A DNA stretch of 64,000 nt from Marthasterias glacialis (GCA_911728455.2 OU452221.1:9838141-9902140), one strand, 5' to 3'; shown: positions 41,701 through 56,700, counted from the stretch's first letter. Numbers and translations are program-made. Notes: a model not told the origin generated them from the sequence alone.

Positions 41701-44700
41701 TCAATGTGTATAGAGGTAACGTAATAACACCTTGCATGGAATTATGAGGTATGGAAATGCTAACTTTGCATTGGAATATACGCTATACATAATGGGTTTA
41801 CCGTTGTAGTATTCACAGTGGTACTGAAATTACTGCCATTTCTACATCTCATGAGTCTGGTGCACCTTGGACTAGTAATGAGTCATTGTTACACTGTTTT
41901 TGTTTATATGAAAACAGTGTATAGAAGCTGCGGTTTGAACCTACACCGTTAAATGGGATCGGACAATGAAGTTGTTGAATCACCCTAAGCTTCATGTTAT
42001 TTGTCAAGTCATCACTTTGGGTCATTGGGCTCCCGTTACTGAAGGTTTAAAAAAAATATATATGAAATTTACTCGCACAAATATTGTTATAAAGGAAAAC
42101 TAAATCAGGTCTTTTGAAAGAGAAAATTTATTTCCATACTCTAGGTCAATAAACACACCTTGCGATAAACCCGTGTAGGAGTTGCATCACATTCGACGAT
42201 CATGTCGATTCCAAAACGGTTCATATTTTATTACAGATTTTTTTACACGTTCATTAATAATATGAGGCTAATTTCGGTTGCAGCAATTTAAATAAAGCCA
42301 TGGTGTTTTTAGGATCTTCAAGAGCTATTTCCTGGAATTCTACTGTATTTAAAACGAAATGTTTTTTTTTCTTGAATAACGTTTCTTGAATAACGTTTGG
42401 CTTTATTTTGTTGTTGTTGTTTTTGTCATGCAGTTTCGTTTGCTTACTTCAATTTAGTTAACAACGCTAAACACAAGTCAGAACTTTGAGATCTGACAGA
42501 AATGTCCTTCGCACATCAGAAAATGTGTACTTTAATGTTGTAAATGATCATAACGACTACAATTAAGCATGATTGTAGAAGACGATTTTTTGTAAATTAT
42601 TCAGGAGATTATGACATGATTTACCATTAAGAAATAATGATATCTATATTCACCACGGAAACCTACAACTTATTCATAAATCAACTTTAAGTTTTATTAA
42701 AAAGATTGACAGTTTGAGAATGTTCCCCATATAATATAGAGGGAAAAAAGAAGCATTGTTATTTTGTATTAGACTTGAGCAATATATGTGCTCGGTGACC
42801 CTTGACAAAGTGGGCTACTTTTAAACCTATGATGTCATGAGTCACATGGCATGAGTCAACTCAATTATGTACAATTTGTGCAACGACGTACAGCGATGAC
42901 TAGAACCAATTAATACGAAAGGGATAACCCTTGATTGACCCGTGTTAATCATAATAGTGCACGTCAACCAACGCCGTGTACATCGGTTGGTGTAATCAAT
43001 TTACAGAATTGGTAATTATCTACAACCAAATGATGAGTTGCAGTCTGAAAGCTCACTAATTATACCAGTAACGAAGCCTCATCGAAACCATGTCCTTCTC
43101 AAATCATGTCCAAGTCGAGGAAATGAACTGCCTATAAAACCTACGTGAAATAATTATTGTACAGCAGCGTGGTCTGATGTATTATTCGGTGCGCTGAGCT
43201 TGCCTTGGTGAGATCCGAGGTGAAAAAACGGATATCGAAGTGATGGCGCCCGATGGGATCCAACATCTTAACCCTTATATATTGCCCTTTACACCACAAG
43301 TCCATTTTTAATATATATCTTTCCCCTTGTATATTGGACCCTATACTGAGTCCATTTACTGAGTCCATCTGCACTCCGGGATCGTTAGTGAGGCTTGAAT
43401 GGAAGCGAGTGGCTTTGGGTATAGCAATATATCCACAGTGTCCGGTTCGTGAGAAAGTAAATGAAGTTTAAGAATTGCAGTTCAATCGCGGCACAATTAC
43501 ACTTTGCAAAAAAAATTAAAAGTCGTGACATTTCATTGATTACAAGAAGAGTGTATTTTTTTCACAAGTCCCTCTTAATATTCGTTCATTGTGAAGCACT
43601 GCATGTCTAGATGTTGGCGTGATAAAAGGTTACCACCGTGAAAGCATTAAAACTCAATTTGAGCACTGTCAATGAGTAGAATTTTAAAGGGGGTGTTTTT
43701 GAAGCAGCGCTCGGTTTCGCCATAAAGAGACGCTGATTTCGTCTTGAACATCGCGGCCATTTTAGAAGGGTGCCTGTATGCCTGGATTTAGAATCAACAT
43801 CATGCATCCGTAACGTGCAATTTTGCATTCTGTAACGTGAGGAATTACGCTTTTACGTCGTACTACCTTAGTCTGGTGCCTTTTAGCTGGCCTATGCAGA
43901 ACGTTTGTGCAGTTGTAATGATCACGGGGAACGGTGGTGGTGGGGGCATTCACCTCACTTAATCTACACAACTGCGCAAGTACACGCTGCACATGCCTTT
44001 GTAATAGTTGAAACAATGTTTGTGACGTCATTAGGAAACTGCGTTGTTCATCTGTAAACGAACGATATTAAACATACTGTTGTCGATTCCTTACCACTGT
44101 GTCTACTTTGGAAAACCTAAATATGAAGTTAGTCATTCCAATAAATCGCATAAAGACAAACGGGAGAAAGTCTTTAAAAAAATATACAAGATGTGACTCA
44201 AAAGTGCAAGAATTTGTACATTTTTATAAACCGCTGTTTGCTTACGGTGAGGTGAAATCCAAACAGACAAACGCAATATATACTTCTTGAACCAAGCAAT
44301 TTATAGGCGGGAAGAGGCAAGACAGATGTAGGTAATTAGTTCACACCAAGTGAACATCAGCCAACCCCCAATCAGCGAACGCATGGGGCCTCCCCGTCCG
44401 TATATTAAACCTAGTTCAGCGGCATCATGCGTCATTGATCTCGGGGGAGAGGGCCGAGAAACACCCCGCCCAATCGATACCTCTCTCAGTACCGAGGCAT
44501 GCCCCGGCTACAAGAGTTCCCTTTGAAAGCGATACTTAACCCCCCAACTGTGCAAATAAATATTCTCATTACACATACAACTGTAAACATTTGATATCCT
44601 CCGAATATCTTGTGCCGCTATAATTTATGTTTTGAAAAGTGCAAAGTTAGGGGCATTTTAAATTTGTAACGTCGAATCATGCCCTCCTCATATAGTTAGG

Positions 44701-47700
44701 AATGCCCTTTTATATGAAAAAGGTATACGATTTGTGAAATCAAAATCTTCGACAGAACACATTGTGCGTTTTAACAGAATCTAATGGCCTTGTCAAACAT
44801 GGCATGTTTTTACTGGCAACTTAGAGGCAACCAACTGCACTGCTTGCAAAAGAAACACTTATGTAGAACCGGAGTTATTTTCCTAACGATGTCTTACAAT
44901 CCTCAAGAAAATTGTGGGAACAATCGAAATGTGAATGCCCTTTTTTATCTTGGAGATTGCCTGGAACTGGTTGCATGTAAATTGCCCGATGTGACATGGC
45001 GCTAAGGATGGGGTGGATGCATCGCCTACCGAAACAGATGAGTATGAAACTATCAATAGATACCGGTATAGTAAATTAGGTTCGCGCAGGATTAATTGGC
45101 GGGTATGCATTAGCACAAAGCTGTGTGATGTGGCGATCATTCTTCTGTGTATAGTATTTTCTTACAATGCTTTAAGTTCATAGTGGGAAATTTAACCTGT
45201 ATATTAGGATGAATGATAGATTGGTGACCCACTTTATCCACGCATCGAAATAAATGGTTAATGTCTCAACTGCATTTAACAGCGAAAATCCATATTATGT
45301 GGAACCTATTTGTGAGGTTATAGTTTGGGCACGTTTGGACCAACACACGGTTGGTAAAGAATCTCATTGGCAGTATACGTTAAGACAAATGCAAGGGACT
45401 GACTCTATTTAGCCTATAGTGTGAAAAAGGGAATGAGAACAATTACAATTACTTGCCTTTTTGATTAAAACTGACAAACCACAATCATATCGTGCAGGAT
45501 CGTAGAGGAATGAGCTTCGTTCCACTTCTGTACATCATAAAAAGTCCCGGGTCATAATTGACCCGGATTCGGGGTCTCGTGGGCCTGACCCATTTCTTGG
45601 TCAGCGTGACCCGGAATTTGTGTCAAAACAAGCTATAAATGGGGCAAACTGACACAGAAGCCGAGTATAATATCCAATTTTTTCCCCCGGGTCAGCCTTA
45701 TCCGATAATGGGTGAGGCCTCCTGGGACCTGGATTCTGTGTCAATTCTGACCCGGGAGATTTTACAGGTTGATGGATTAAAACAGAATGACCCGGGTGAT
45801 GTTATGAAATAAACCCATTTGAAATATACATGTACTGAAGAGTGATGTGCTGCACATTGTCGTTCGGCTTGTGTTTCGTATTCTGGCAGTTTGAATTGTG
45901 ATCACTTCATTGCTCAGCACCAAAATAAACGTATGATACGGAATTTAACATGTTTTGTGTAATTTTGTGTAATTTTAAGTTGTGCACATTTTTTTTGTAG
46001 GAATGTTTTTTGCCCGTAAACACATACGCGTCCAGAGTTTGTTCTATTCCATATTTTGAAATGTGTTTTCAAGATAATATTAAACCTACTTTGACCAGGG
46101 CTGAGCAAATATTTTGAAGAAGTTTCATTTAAAACTACTTAACTGTCCTATTCTTTTGCAATCTCATCCGACAGTCGAAAATGTTATGGTTCTAATCATT
46201 TCACAATATGAGGAATCCAGTGTTAATATGTGTGCAAATTCGGGTCTGATTAAAGAAAAACATCTCCAGGTTTCTCTAGGCCTTAAAGTCTCACTTTGCA
46301 GAAGCCATAATATCTAAAACGTTGGACGGTGTTTATCAGAGCCAAGCCTATGCACAGCACTGGACCCGGGCAATGTTTGTTCCAAGTTGGAGGAGAAGAG
46401 ACTAATGATATTACTATCGATGTGCAGATCGATACGCGCGCATGGCTACATTTAGTCAGCCATCTTAATTAGGTTTCTTCACTGCCATGTCTATGGGTCT
46501 ATCGCTGCTACGACCAGTGGTATGGTACTCAGAGCTAGCCTGATCGATATCCTAGACGTGTGAACACTAAACAGTCCCCCGTAATAACGCCGATGTCACC
46601 ATGGTATACTTTACTGGGTAAAGGGAAACAAATACCAAAAAATACATGGCATATTATTCATCTCGGTTTTTCTTTTCTTAACCCAGATACTGAGACAGTT
46701 TTACTTGCAAATTGGAAACTTTAACCTTGCAGTTTCTCTTCATAAGTAGTTCAATGGATCGATGGTATCAACTTTGTATTTAAATTTATTTCTAAGGACT
46801 GTGAGGTACCGTTACTGGTTGTGATTTAAAGAGTCATGTCTCTTCTGAAAGAGTGTTTATAAATGTGATTTAAACTGCTAGTTATAAGTTAAGAATAAAA
46901 CATTTTTCTTCCCAACGTTAGATAGCAACGAACACAGAACAAGTCCAAATATTAGGAGCATTTTTGTGGCTTTGCTTCACTGGAAAAGCTTTCTGACGTT
47001 CCCGCAATATCAACTTAACAACATCAGAATCAACATGACTTACTGCAAATCACGGTTGTTACTTATCAAGTTTACATAGCATGCAGACCGATCCATTTAA
47101 ATAAATCATTTTCATTGACAATATTATCGAAAGAAGTTTGTACACGATTCTGCTTTCTAGCAATTTACGATAAGTGTAAATATTAGGTAAGGGTAAATGT
47201 TGGGCTGTAGGCGAAGAACTTTCAGAACATTACACTTCGTTATCAATTTGAAAAGGTAAACACAATCACTGCCGTTGAGGGCTGACCCATTTCCAGAACG
47301 AGATTATTTTATCGCAATATGAACACGGGGCTGTTCAATTTTGACCCCACCCAACCCATACACACTTGTTTATTGACACTAAATTGGGACCCCCACCTCC
47401 ACCCCAAAACACACACCCAGTTTGTCGAACCCGTACACACATGCCTTCTCTTTGTTCTCCCATTGTTTGGACTTAAATATTTTTAGCGGCGTCACCATAG
47501 GCTTTGTACACGGCAGGGAAACAAGGACGTCCTCACTCTGTCAGAACACCCGGATCCCTTTTGTTACAGTCTCCGGTTTCATCGGGTAGACACCCGCTCT
47601 CACACATTGCCAAGGACACCACTGTACACAAAACAAGCAGAGATTGTACTCGGTTTGCCAAGACACCACAAACTCCTATTGTTAAAAGCGTGTTGTGGCT

Positions 47701-50700
47701 GAGCGGTTTAGCGCTTGGAACTTAAGTTCTGGCGGCTTAAGTCATTAGGGTGTGGGTCCGAATCCCGGTCATGAGACACTTGTGTCCTTAAGCAAGACAC
47801 TTTGCTAGAACTGCTTCTCTTCACCCAGGGGTAAATGGGTACCTGTGAGGGCAGAGATGGTTCTTGTGATTGATTTAGCTTGGTGTGCTACATACTTGGC
47901 AGCACAGGCTGTATACTCCCCAGGGAGCTGAGATGGTTTAAGGAATGAAATAAACGGCCCAGTGACCAGGGGTAATAATAGTGGAGTGCCATGAGCGTCC
48001 CTGGGTGATTACTATATAAGAATCCACTATTACTATTATTATAATTATTATTACTATCATTGAAGTCCCTTTAAAGTCATTGGTGTCAAACACCCATTCC
48101 CACATACAACCTCACGCGCGGGGTCTGGTTGTAGGGTCATTCCATTGTTGCTCTTCTGATGTTCCCTTGGGAATATGATTTTCCCTTTGGGTTTCAACTT
48201 GAACAAAGAAAACCATGTGTGGGGTAGCGTTGTTCCATTCTTCGAAGGACCTCACAAGGGCCTGCGTGAACAGCCTACCCTCGGTTCCTGCTGCCCAGCT
48301 CAGATGCAAACACGTTTGTAACTCAACAACAGACTGGTCTGAAGGGATTCAACGACCTGTCTGAACGTCAGCTTGTTTTGTTCGCTGAGAGCACTCAGGG
48401 ATTTGGGAGGTTGCGGTTGATATTAATAAGAAAGAAAAACAAAATAATACATAGCAGGATCAGATCTCGAACATTCATAACATGAGTGGGATCTAGATTA
48501 GCGGTTAAATTTCATTGTCAACTTCAGCTACATGAGGTAAGAGATACGATCTTGAAACGTTGGAATGAGTCACAATTGCGCAGCTGAAGCTGCAAAAACA
48601 TGCTTGATGAGAGTAAAAAGGAAAAAAACAACAACATCAGCGATAAAGCGATTTGGATAAAGGCAACAAGGCACAAGGCTATTTAGTCCACACTGCAGCG
48701 ATTGAGGTTAGGGAAAACGGCATTATTATTAGTAATGCATAAACAAGTAGCAATAAACCAACGCCATCGCTGGAGATACCGATTTGAACGTCAAAGACCG
48801 TCATTACAGTGAGTGATCGTCGTACCCAGACAAATTATGTCTGGATCTCGGAGCGTCTCAATGGAAATTATCTTGGCTGTTTGAATTGATGGTCGGACCC
48901 AAGTTAATTAAGACGGTGTGAAAGCATGTCCAGTCTACTCACTCGAGTTGAAGAGTTACTGTATCTTACAATTATTAACAAAAAGCCCTGTCAGAAATGG
49001 TTTCATCAAATAAGGGGAGAGAATATTATCCACAGGCAACACTGGGACTATTCGGGGGGTACGGGCAAGTGGGTGTAGTTGCGTAGGTCATTGACAATAT
49101 TGTAAATTGATACACACATTTCCTGGCTGTCGTTTTAGTTTCATCTCTTCATCAAAGTCTCGAGCATGACATGGATGTTTGGAGTTGCTATGTTTAAGCT
49201 GTTGTTTTTTTATACAACCAAGACAGTTATGAAGAGCTCGTGTAGCAGCGAAGCATCTTCTGTGTGAACATACGTGCTCCCAACGGCAACGGGTTGGTAA
49301 CATGACATACAGTCAGCAAACATTCATACGTGTTTGATATTACAATTGCTCTAAAGGTGGTGCGAGTTCCATCCCCCTAACCACTCCCACATCAATGGCA
49401 AACAAACACATAACACCAACACTTAACTCAGGAAAGGATGGGAGAGAGTGACCTAATGCTGAGTTTACAATAGATCGGGTTAAAACACTAAAGACAAGTG
49501 ATTCAAACTTACATCTGACGTAATCGCTGGCGTGTAAAAACCGCACTGCAGACACACAATCCGCTCACAATCTCCGCACGACAGTCCCTCTTGGGCAGTT
49601 CCAGGCTGAGGATCGGGTACAAGTTCAGTCTGATGGCATATGGGGCACAGGTCACGTTGTTTGACCGGCGCCGCTCCGGCGGCAGCGTCAGTCTCGGCCG
49701 TTGCAGCGTCGGATGAACGCTGGAGGACAGAGGCAGCATAGTTGGAGAAGTCATCTTCAAGGTCTCTGCAGGAAATGAATGAGATCATGAAAGTTGTATT
49801 TAGTCGTTAAGGGCTGCGCACGTGCAGTATTGGTATGATTCAAATACATATGTTCACAGATTTGCCCACAAATGGAATATAATAGGCTTGGAATATTTTT
49901 GCTTGAAATGCCATACATTTTGAGAAATGAGTAAAACAATTAAAAACAATTTTGGACAATCGCGTGTCCAAAACTCGATGTTCGAAAACAGTGAAACTTT
50001 AAGGTTTTGCACTATTTGACTCCAAAGACCGATTGAGCTGAAACTTTCGTTTGTTATTTCATTCTATTATATTATTATATTATATAGGCTAAACATTTAA
50101 TACTTATCTAAATTTAGCCAAGAATCTTTAAATCTCAGACATAACGTCAACCCATATCAGTGTTTTCTCAATAATTTGGCTATCCAAGATGAAATGTACA
50201 GACGTGGGGGCTGTATACTGTGTTTCTCAAAAACTAGAAGAAAATAAATAATACAAAATACGGTATCATACTCGTTTTAAATTGGCTGCCGATTACGTCT
50301 TCAACCCAACTAAGTGAATTAGTATTCGTGGCACAATCCATTTTAGTAACAGTGGCGTAACTAGGGGGGGGGGGGGCACGTCCCCCCCATGCCTCCATTT
50401 GAAATCTGGACTTTTGAGGTTAAAAATTACCAGAACAAAATGTTACATTTTATGAGCATTTACGTAGTAATTTCGATGTTTTTTAAACTATTTTTATTTA
50501 TTTACACACACATAATGTATTTTGTTTTACGTCAACACGTCAGAAAACACCGAAAAAAGGCTTGTTTATGAAAAATACGAACGGAAACTACATTTTTAAT
50601 TGGCCAAAAGTGCCCCCTAGGACAAAATGGTGCACCCCCTTGTGCCCCCCCCTGAAATGTTACCCTAGTTACGGCGCTGTTTAGTAATAACTATGTTTGT

Positions 50701-53700
50701 TCTTATACCCACAATTAACAACTTCTCATACACGGACCACGCCCTCTACGTCTTATACAAAGGTTAAAATTCACACGATTCTAGACGCCTTAATAATGAT
50801 GAACACTTACAGAACACTTATCACCATTGATCGCCATAAATAAAACTAATTTGGTATTCAAGTCTCGTCATGCCCCATTGAATCTAACCATTTCAGCCAT
50901 CACTTGGCTTATTAGAAAGCTTATTACATTATGGTTCGGTACCAACTCAAAAACTCAAGACATTCTTTAAAGGGACGTTGCAGCATCGGTTTTTGGAAGG
51001 GCAAGTTCACATGGACCAATTAAAATTAAGTTTGTGCAATGTAATAATCAAACTAGTTTTAACCCATTATCAAACAGGTATCAAATCATCTCAGTGATAT
51101 ATACGTTTACTACTGTTTATTTTTTATGCTAAGGAGGTGTTGCACTTCAATTATTTTAAGACACTGGCTGGTCCGTTTGTAAAAGTTTTTTTATTGTTTT
51201 ATTTTTGTAATTTTCACTATTCATTTAAGCGTTTAATTTGGTAATTTGGGGTTATGTTTTAACTGGTTGTTTACGCCTTTTTGTTACTGTTGTTACTCTT
51301 TTCTTATTTGTTTTCATATATTCTTAATATTTTGTTGTGAAATTGTAAAGGCGCGTTTGATCATTATGGAAAATGCGCTGTATGACATTATTGTTATTGT
51401 TATTGCAACTATGAGAATTACAGGTTGAGTCCGATTCGAGCGACTTCCGCCATGGCCTTTGGCTGCAATGACGACCATAGTCCGGTTCCCAGACCAAAAA
51501 ATCTCTGACTATTCTCTGTCGATTTTAGGGTCAGGCATCACCCAAATGTCACGTGACAAAAATATCCAAAATGCTCCGAACTCGTTGTCGTCAACATTCA
51601 GACAGTGTCATTGATGGTCGGACATTTTTTTTGTTGATAAAAATTCTAAAATTTTGCAGACACATCCCATTATCGTTTTTCTTTTTTCCCTCAACAAATT
51701 CAACACTACATTTGAATATGTTTGTAACATTTTTACAAACTGATTACCCCAGGCTTTTTGAAAGTAAACAAAGCCCGTCATCATCCAATGACATCGTTCA
51801 CCGTTGGTGACAAGAAATGAATATTTATATATTGCGTCATAATCTATGTATAGCTTTGGATGATGCCTGACCTAAGATTTTTAACAAGAGTCGTCAGGGA
51901 ATCGTTGGTCAGGGAACCAAACTTTGACGACCATTGGCTACAATGACGTCCGTTGTTGCAATGACAATGTTGAAAATCATAGACCTTTCTATTGTTGATA
52001 AACAAAACCGTGCTGGTTGGCATGGACAGCCAAATGTAGCAAAAACATTCAAGTCATGTAGACAGACGTTGCGACCAAACTCAACATTTTTTGCAAACTT
52101 TTTGATCTAAAGAAAATGCATCCTATTATTGGTTGGTTTGTTTCCAACAAATTATAAACAATTTTTGAATGTTTGTTTAACATTTTTACAAACTGTGATT
52201 ATCTGTTTTTGCTTTGCATTGATGGCTCTTCCTATAGTTTCTCCATCTTGTTTGACAAAAACTTGGGCTGCGACGTTGCAAAAGAAAGGTATATAACTTT
52301 TCGACGTTCCCGCCATTATAGTCACTGCCGAAGCAATCAATTCAGAGACATGAGCTGCCATTGCCACCCCCTTCATTTCCATTATTACAATAATAATTTC
52401 AGATCTATAAACGGAAGAGTCCCGACTATTACACAGCTGTTTCCTGACTTTGATTTGTGCAGAGAAACCCAATACGGCTGCGTCTTCGGTAAACGTTGAT
52501 GTATTCGCTGGGTTATCTCTTCACTGACCCGAAATCCCATCCACTTAGAATAACTCCATGGGCGACAAAGCTACTTTCGCGCCATAATCTTGTTGATAAA
52601 AATATCAGACAAACGCCCACGACGATCTGACCGCTTTCATATACAGCTGCAAAAATATAAATGAACTCTGTTTTGCACTGTTTCCATTCGCTTTGTACAT
52701 TTGCGTGTACAAGTGGCATACTGACTGAGTAACCCGTCAGAATGTGACGGTTGTTTTTTGCTTAAACCAAATTCTGATGTCATAGTTCAGGATTTACTGG
52801 ACATTTATTATTATTATTATTATTTTGAAGTTTATTATTACGGATTTTCTATTTATGCGGTGATAACGAGTTTATTACGGATCCTGAGTGCAAACAATTC
52901 GCAAGATTACAGCATTGATCAAGCCACAGTTTGATGGCCGAATTAAAACAGTACTGTGACACCGTAAAGAAAAAAATGTAGAGTGATATACAGAGATACA
53001 AACTCTTTGTATTAACAGATGATTATCATTATACAAAACAGACGAAGTACTCGGTGGCTTGTTTCCAAGGGATAGAAGTTAGATTTGTACCATTATAGGG
53101 CGATGTGAGGTGGCATCGCACCCAAACTGCCGCTCGTCTTTTCCCCCTACTTTTTTTTTTTTTTACACCCCTACCCCGTGGACGAGTGAATACAGCTCAC
53201 CATTCTTGCCCGACACATGAAACACTCGCTTCCCATTATCCGACGATTCATGTATGCATTCAGGATGAAGCTTTTTTTTTTTAATTATAGAAAGTGGTAG
53301 ACCATATCAGAAAGCCAGGGAGTTGACAAGCTGTGACGTCACATGCAGGTGCATCTCATCTCGCTGTTTAGCTCAGCTTGGTCAAATCGCAAGAATATCG
53401 ATTGGCTTTTTATAAATATACCACGTGGATGAGTAGTGTATGTATCCCAAGATGAACTTGAGCCGGGAAGAGCTGAAAACAATTTTCCAGCAGGTTGATT
53501 AAAGCCTGATGAGTTTGTACTATGAATTTGACCTCCTGCCTCATGGGGGGGGGGGGGGGGGGTACGAGCGGATTTTAACGAGGAGGACCAGCGAATCGAT
53601 GGTAATCATCCGTGGTCATCCATGAACATAATCCAATTAGTCTTGTCACATTTAGCTTTGTGCCATTTGCACCCGACTTCACTATATAGGTTAATGCAAT

Positions 53701-56700
53701 CGCAAATAAAAAGACCAAATTCTTGCAGAGTATAATGCGGCGTCAAGTCGTCGACTGAGGTTGAAAAACAAACGAAAGTTTCTCGAAATTCAGCCTTTTA
53801 AAGCTCAATAATTAGAAATATTTTTGTTTTATTCACCGCGATGTTTTCTAAAATATCCACACACCATTGAAGACATATTGGACAGGCGAGTGGTTTTTCC
53901 TCAACAGCGATTTTTTAAACAACAAATAATTGGGGAGCGTCTTGTTTGTTTTTCCTTGAGCGACATCGTGGCAGTATCTATGATTCTATTTAAAGTGTTC
54001 CTTGCCACGAGGGCTGATGAACTCAAACTGCTTGGCGATATATGAATATTGGGCATATCTTTATAATATTCCCCGAGGATTGAGGAGCAAACCTTAAAAA
54101 AAAGTCCACAATACATTGTCAACATTTCTAGTGACGTACTTCGACGTAGTTTACCAAGGCATTCATTTATAGTCAAATGTGGGGGAGATAGGCAATGTGT
54201 GAATGACCAAGCGTTTGTTTCGAATTTTTATACGAGCGTTTATTTCCGTTTCTGACCAATTTTGTTGCCCACAATCATTATTATTTATTGATGGGAAACA
54301 AAACGTCATGCATTTCTCCTTATTAATGTTTTTTTTGTGAATTCCAGGAAGGCACGTGCACGCTGGATACTCCTACACATGCTTTATTTGGGTGTTAACC
54401 AAGGATTATTCCCCCATTCTATTTTGATGCCAAACGAGGACGGACTGTTCGCCATTCATAATTTATTTTCCTTTTGTTTTAGTCGTACGCTTTGAATGCG
54501 GTGAATCGAAGGTAATTCAACACAGACACTCCTTGCACAATCAATCGTCGCCGCAACGGTGCACATTAGAACTGAGCCTATAGAGATCGGCGCAGACTTA
54601 CTTAACATAATTACAGGAAATCTCCAAATTGCTGCGATGTCATGACTTCGTCACTAGGTAACAGGACACAATAATTGATGATATTGAGCGTCCGGGATAT
54701 AGGATTCAGTGAGGTATTAAAGTTACAGTTTTAGTGATTATCGATCTTTATAGGCCCATTGGTAAGACAGAAAAACGTAAAACGATAACATATACCTTAC
54801 ATGGTATAAAGATAATGATGGTAGCAAATTTTCCTTGAAATAATTTCTGCCTTAAGTGTTGTCGTTTTTAAATAATAAATGAAATAAGATCCAAAATTAG
54901 TTTGACAAAAACTCTGCCTATAGGAATGCGTACAAAAATGATGAATGCATTTTTTCCCCGCAAATGAAACAGCGACATTTTCACAGGTTGTTTTTTTCTA
55001 CAAATATCTTGATTTGTGCAAAGAATGGAAGCATTTACTGAGCGGGGGCTTTAATGGCATTTTAATATTTATTCAAAAAGGGGCCTATTAACTTAGTAAG
55101 AATACCAACTGTCCGCAGGTTTTTTTCTGAAACAGCGCAACATTAACTGCTATACAAAACATGTGTATTAAATAAGAATACCAATGTCAAACTATTTTGT
55201 TGCAGAATAGTTATTTATCATTCTGAAAGACAAATAAAGTTAACGCGGCCTCCCGTAGGGAAAGATGGGAAGACCAAACAAGAAAACAGAATAATAAAAT
55301 AAATAAGGAATACATAGAAAATGGAATGTGTGAGTTACCAAGTGGTGGAAGAATTTACAGTTTCGACGTATACTATGTTGGTGATGCTTTATAATTAACA
55401 AAACCCTCCGTTGGTAAGCACCCATACTAGCATCGACAGTAAAGTATTCAAGTCTAAACATAATTAATTGTGTCATTATTAAGAGAACCGAATACATGCA
55501 TTGGAATAGAAGGTCTCTTCCAAAGATATCTTTCGAACAAATACAAGCTCAGGGGGAGGGGGGGGGGGGGGGAGAGACCATTGTGGACACATTGTATCTG
55601 ACATACCGCACACAATGCACGCACTTCTTTTTCTTGAAGTTGCCATCGGGTACATTTTAACACGGGTAGAGTATATACATCATTTCGGCAGTTCGCTTCC
55701 CGCCCCCCCCCCCCCACCCCCCACCCTCCCCCGAAATTTTGAGAAGGTTTCCCTTGGGCCGGGAACATCATCCTTCCATCTCAGTATTGTATTACCGAGG
55801 ACGGCCCTGATTGCGTGACTTCCTGACTCGCAAATCGCACTTATGAAATACATGTATTTACAGAGGCATTCGGGAGTGTCGTCACCTGATATGTTTCCAT
55901 AAAGAGGGCAGATGCTGATTTATTTAAATCTTAAGAAGGGATGCTGAGAGTTAATGTTGAGGCGTAAGCGGCACGCATGTTGATTCCCCCACGCCTCATG
56001 TTGATTGTCATGACCAAGGTGCTCAGGAAATAAGGAGGGAGTGTGTTTTCGAAAAAAAAAAACGCGTGCCCAGGTCTGGCTGGCTGTGGCTTCGGCACCG
56101 TCAGCCTTTTTAAAAGTTATCTTATAATACAACCGCCCCCCCCCCCCTCGAAAAAAAAAAAACTAAACTGAAAAGATAAGCCATTGAGCCGCAGCGTGGA
56201 CCTAGGCTGAGGTTTACGAAAATGCCCCGGGGGTAGAAGTTGCCATGTGTGGGAGTCACGAGAATGACTTTTAACAGTTCTCTCGCACCCTCCAAGATCC
56301 AGTACTCTATCGGAGGGTTTAGCCTCTGAGGCAGTAGAGGCAAGCATGTGCCTTCAAGGTACCATACTCGAAAGCAGTTGCTCATCACTACGTCGCAGCT
56401 CGAGGGGGGATACTGGTTCGAGGGTTTGACCATTCAAGGGTAAGGCATTACCAGTCAAAGATCCTCTTCTGCTACTACTCAAATCATACACATCTAAGAG
56501 GGTGGCATTTTCATTGGGCCTTCGGGGTGAAAAAGGCGGGTATCTCCAAAGGCCCTGTTACTCCCCTAATAGATTTCCACTGCTTAGTATAATACTTCTG
56601 GATGGTACTGTGAGGGTTAAGCAATCGAGGCGTAAGGCAATAAGGTACCGTTACATACCTCAACTAAAAGAAAAATCGTTTACAACACTGTTTTTTGAGG

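Larger units (their letters stand above)
21991..49512 (-). other. intron 2 (27.5 kb), within the zinc-finger coding sequence
   Basis: The largest intron; it separates Cys147 from Cys163 of one zinc finger. It contains most of the repeats listed below: three GGGTCA-palindrome elements, several other TIR elements, two SINEs, the reversing minisatellite, the trinucleotide array and several G or C runs. An unexplained exon-like block lies at 29218-29434. Between these, roughly 22000-25400, 26050-28000, 32400-38400, 41000-44700 and 46000-47300 show only AT-rich sequence without coding signal to my eye. Confidence 0.65.

Noticed and set aside
49088-49303. Cysteine- and histidine-rich 71-codon frame just downstream of exon 2 (HNCLGC, HPCHARD)
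   Set aside because: Its spacing does not fit a known zinc finger, splice sites are poor, and the second half of the Piccolo finger is clearly in exon 3.
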